From Rariglobus sp. (GTDB taxonomy: Bacteria > Verrucomicrobiota > Verrucomicrobiia > Opitutales > Opitutaceae): a stretch of 32,237 nucleotides of DNA. The stretch spans positions 1 through 32,237 of the forward strand of contig JAQSWS010000038.1 of NCBI GenBank assembly GCA_029266495.1. Reading direction: 5' to 3'. The position numbers were made by a program, and so were the translations under genes. The notes under the pieces were generated by a model that searched no databases, was not told the origin of the DNA, and saw only the letters and a program-made list of their open reading frames with translations. This document shows, one piece after another, positions 31,954-32,237 of this stretch. Position 1 is the first letter of the stretch, and each line of letters opens with the position of its first letter.

Positions 31954-32237
31954 TCAGGCGAATTGGCGGAGGAACCGCGCGTCGTTTTGGTAGAAGTAGC
32001 GGATGTCATCGATGCCGTAGAGGAGCATCGCGAGACGTTCGAGGCCCATGCCGAAAGCGTAGCCGCTCCAGACCTCGGGATCGTAGCCGACGTCTTTGAA
32101 GACGATGGGATCAACCATGCCGCAGCCACCGATTTCGATCCACGGTTTGTTCACCTTGGGCAGATGCGTCGCGGAGAGATCCACCTCGAAGCTCGGCTCG
32201 GTGTAGCCGAAATAGTGCGGACGAAAACGGGTCTTCG
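31954..32237 (-). CDS. pheS: Phenylalanine-tRNA ligase alpha subunit, 3' end only
   Basis: The last 93 or so codons of pheS are present; the start is beyond the right edge. The sequence runs [20 protein letters not shown], then [19 protein letters not shown], and motif 3 [20 protein letters not shown], and ends [16 protein letters not shown]. These are the class II catalytic-core motifs of PheS, which forms the aminoacyl-adenylate and charges tRNA-Phe in an alpha2-beta2 complex with PheT. It is upstream of pheT on the same strand. Confidence 0.97.
   Translation of the reverse strand, partial: KTRFRPHYFGYTEPSFEVDLSATHLPKVNKPWIEIGGCGMVDPIVFKDVGYDPEVWSGYAFGMGLERLAMLLYGIDDIRYFYQNDARFLRQFA

Noticed and set aside
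29795-31993. A 732-codon plus-strand open frame antisense to pheT
   Set aside because: It lies opposite a full-length, well-conserved pheT, is Gly/Asp/Glu-rich without domain features, and is explained by high GC content and codon bias on the other strand.
1-32237. CRISPR arrays, tRNA or rRNA genes, integrase/transposase genes, prophage
   Set aside because: No regularly spaced repeats of CRISPR type, no cloverleaf-like segments and no such proteins were seen; the repeats found are short palindromes and regulator-type sites.

Overview
The window reads as a chromosomal segment from a high-GC member of Verrucomicrobia, most likely Opitutaceae or a close relative. This is inferred from a Minf_1886-type gene (a family known mainly from Verrucomicrobia and Planctomycetes), a secreted HEWGTF-type protein, a DUF3127 OB-fold protein, gatCAB next to pheST, weak Shine-Dalgarno sequences, and intergenic palindromes. 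No phylogeny could be run. There are no RNA genes, CRISPR arrays, transposases or phage genes. Nearly all genes lie on the minus strand; the exceptions are a partial gene at the left edge, a Fur-like regulator (4002-4523), an unknown gene (24032-24661) and DUF3127 (28984-29334).

Layout. 1-3822: tail of an unknown gene, a bidirectional terminator, a secreted EF-hand protein, a fused-dimer M16 metallopeptidase and a Minf_1886 protein. 3823-5394: a divergent promoter region, a Fur-fold regulator without the usual metal ligands, and a Tat-exported Mn/Fe superoxide dismutase. 5427-13335: an envelope-related block on the minus strand. In transcription order it holds two polysaccharide co-polymerase (Wzz-like) proteins, a DUF4139 protein, a secreted HEWGTF protein, a histidine kinase and an OmpR/PhoB-type response regulator, leading into the sod gene. 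13380-23918: a six-gene operon, SWIM zinc finger, DUF5691, YehL-type MoxR AAA+ ATPase, DUF4132, DUF5682 and VWA, mostly joined by ATGA start/stop overlaps. It resembles the E. coli yehI/yehL/yehM/yehP/yehQ cluster. 24032-32237: an unknown conserved gene, an exported thioredoxin-like protein, gatB-gatA-gatC, DUF3127, pheT and the 3' end of pheS.

The most notable regulatory signal is a set of three arrays of GTCA half-sites repeated at exactly 11-bp steps (13366-13405, 10890-10907, 9202-9241). Each lies just upstream of a minus-strand transcription unit in the envelope block. The 11-bp step and the TTGTCAG/ATGTCAT units resemble Pho boxes bound by OmpR/PhoB-family regulators, and such a regulator is encoded in the same block. 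I infer a local regulon in which the kinase/regulator pair controls the co-polymerase, DUF4139 and HEWGTF genes and, through the last of these, itself and sod.

The best candidate for a poorly described system is the MoxR-VWA-SWIM operon. It combines an AAA+ ATPase, a MIDAS-containing VWA partner, two helical-repeat-like proteins, a Zn-binding SWIM protein and a DUF5682 protein whose N-terminal motifs look TraB/ChaN-like. Its function is unknown. Several palindromic repeats add interest: one has apparently been accommodated within the kinase reading frame, and two sit between co-transcribed translation genes.
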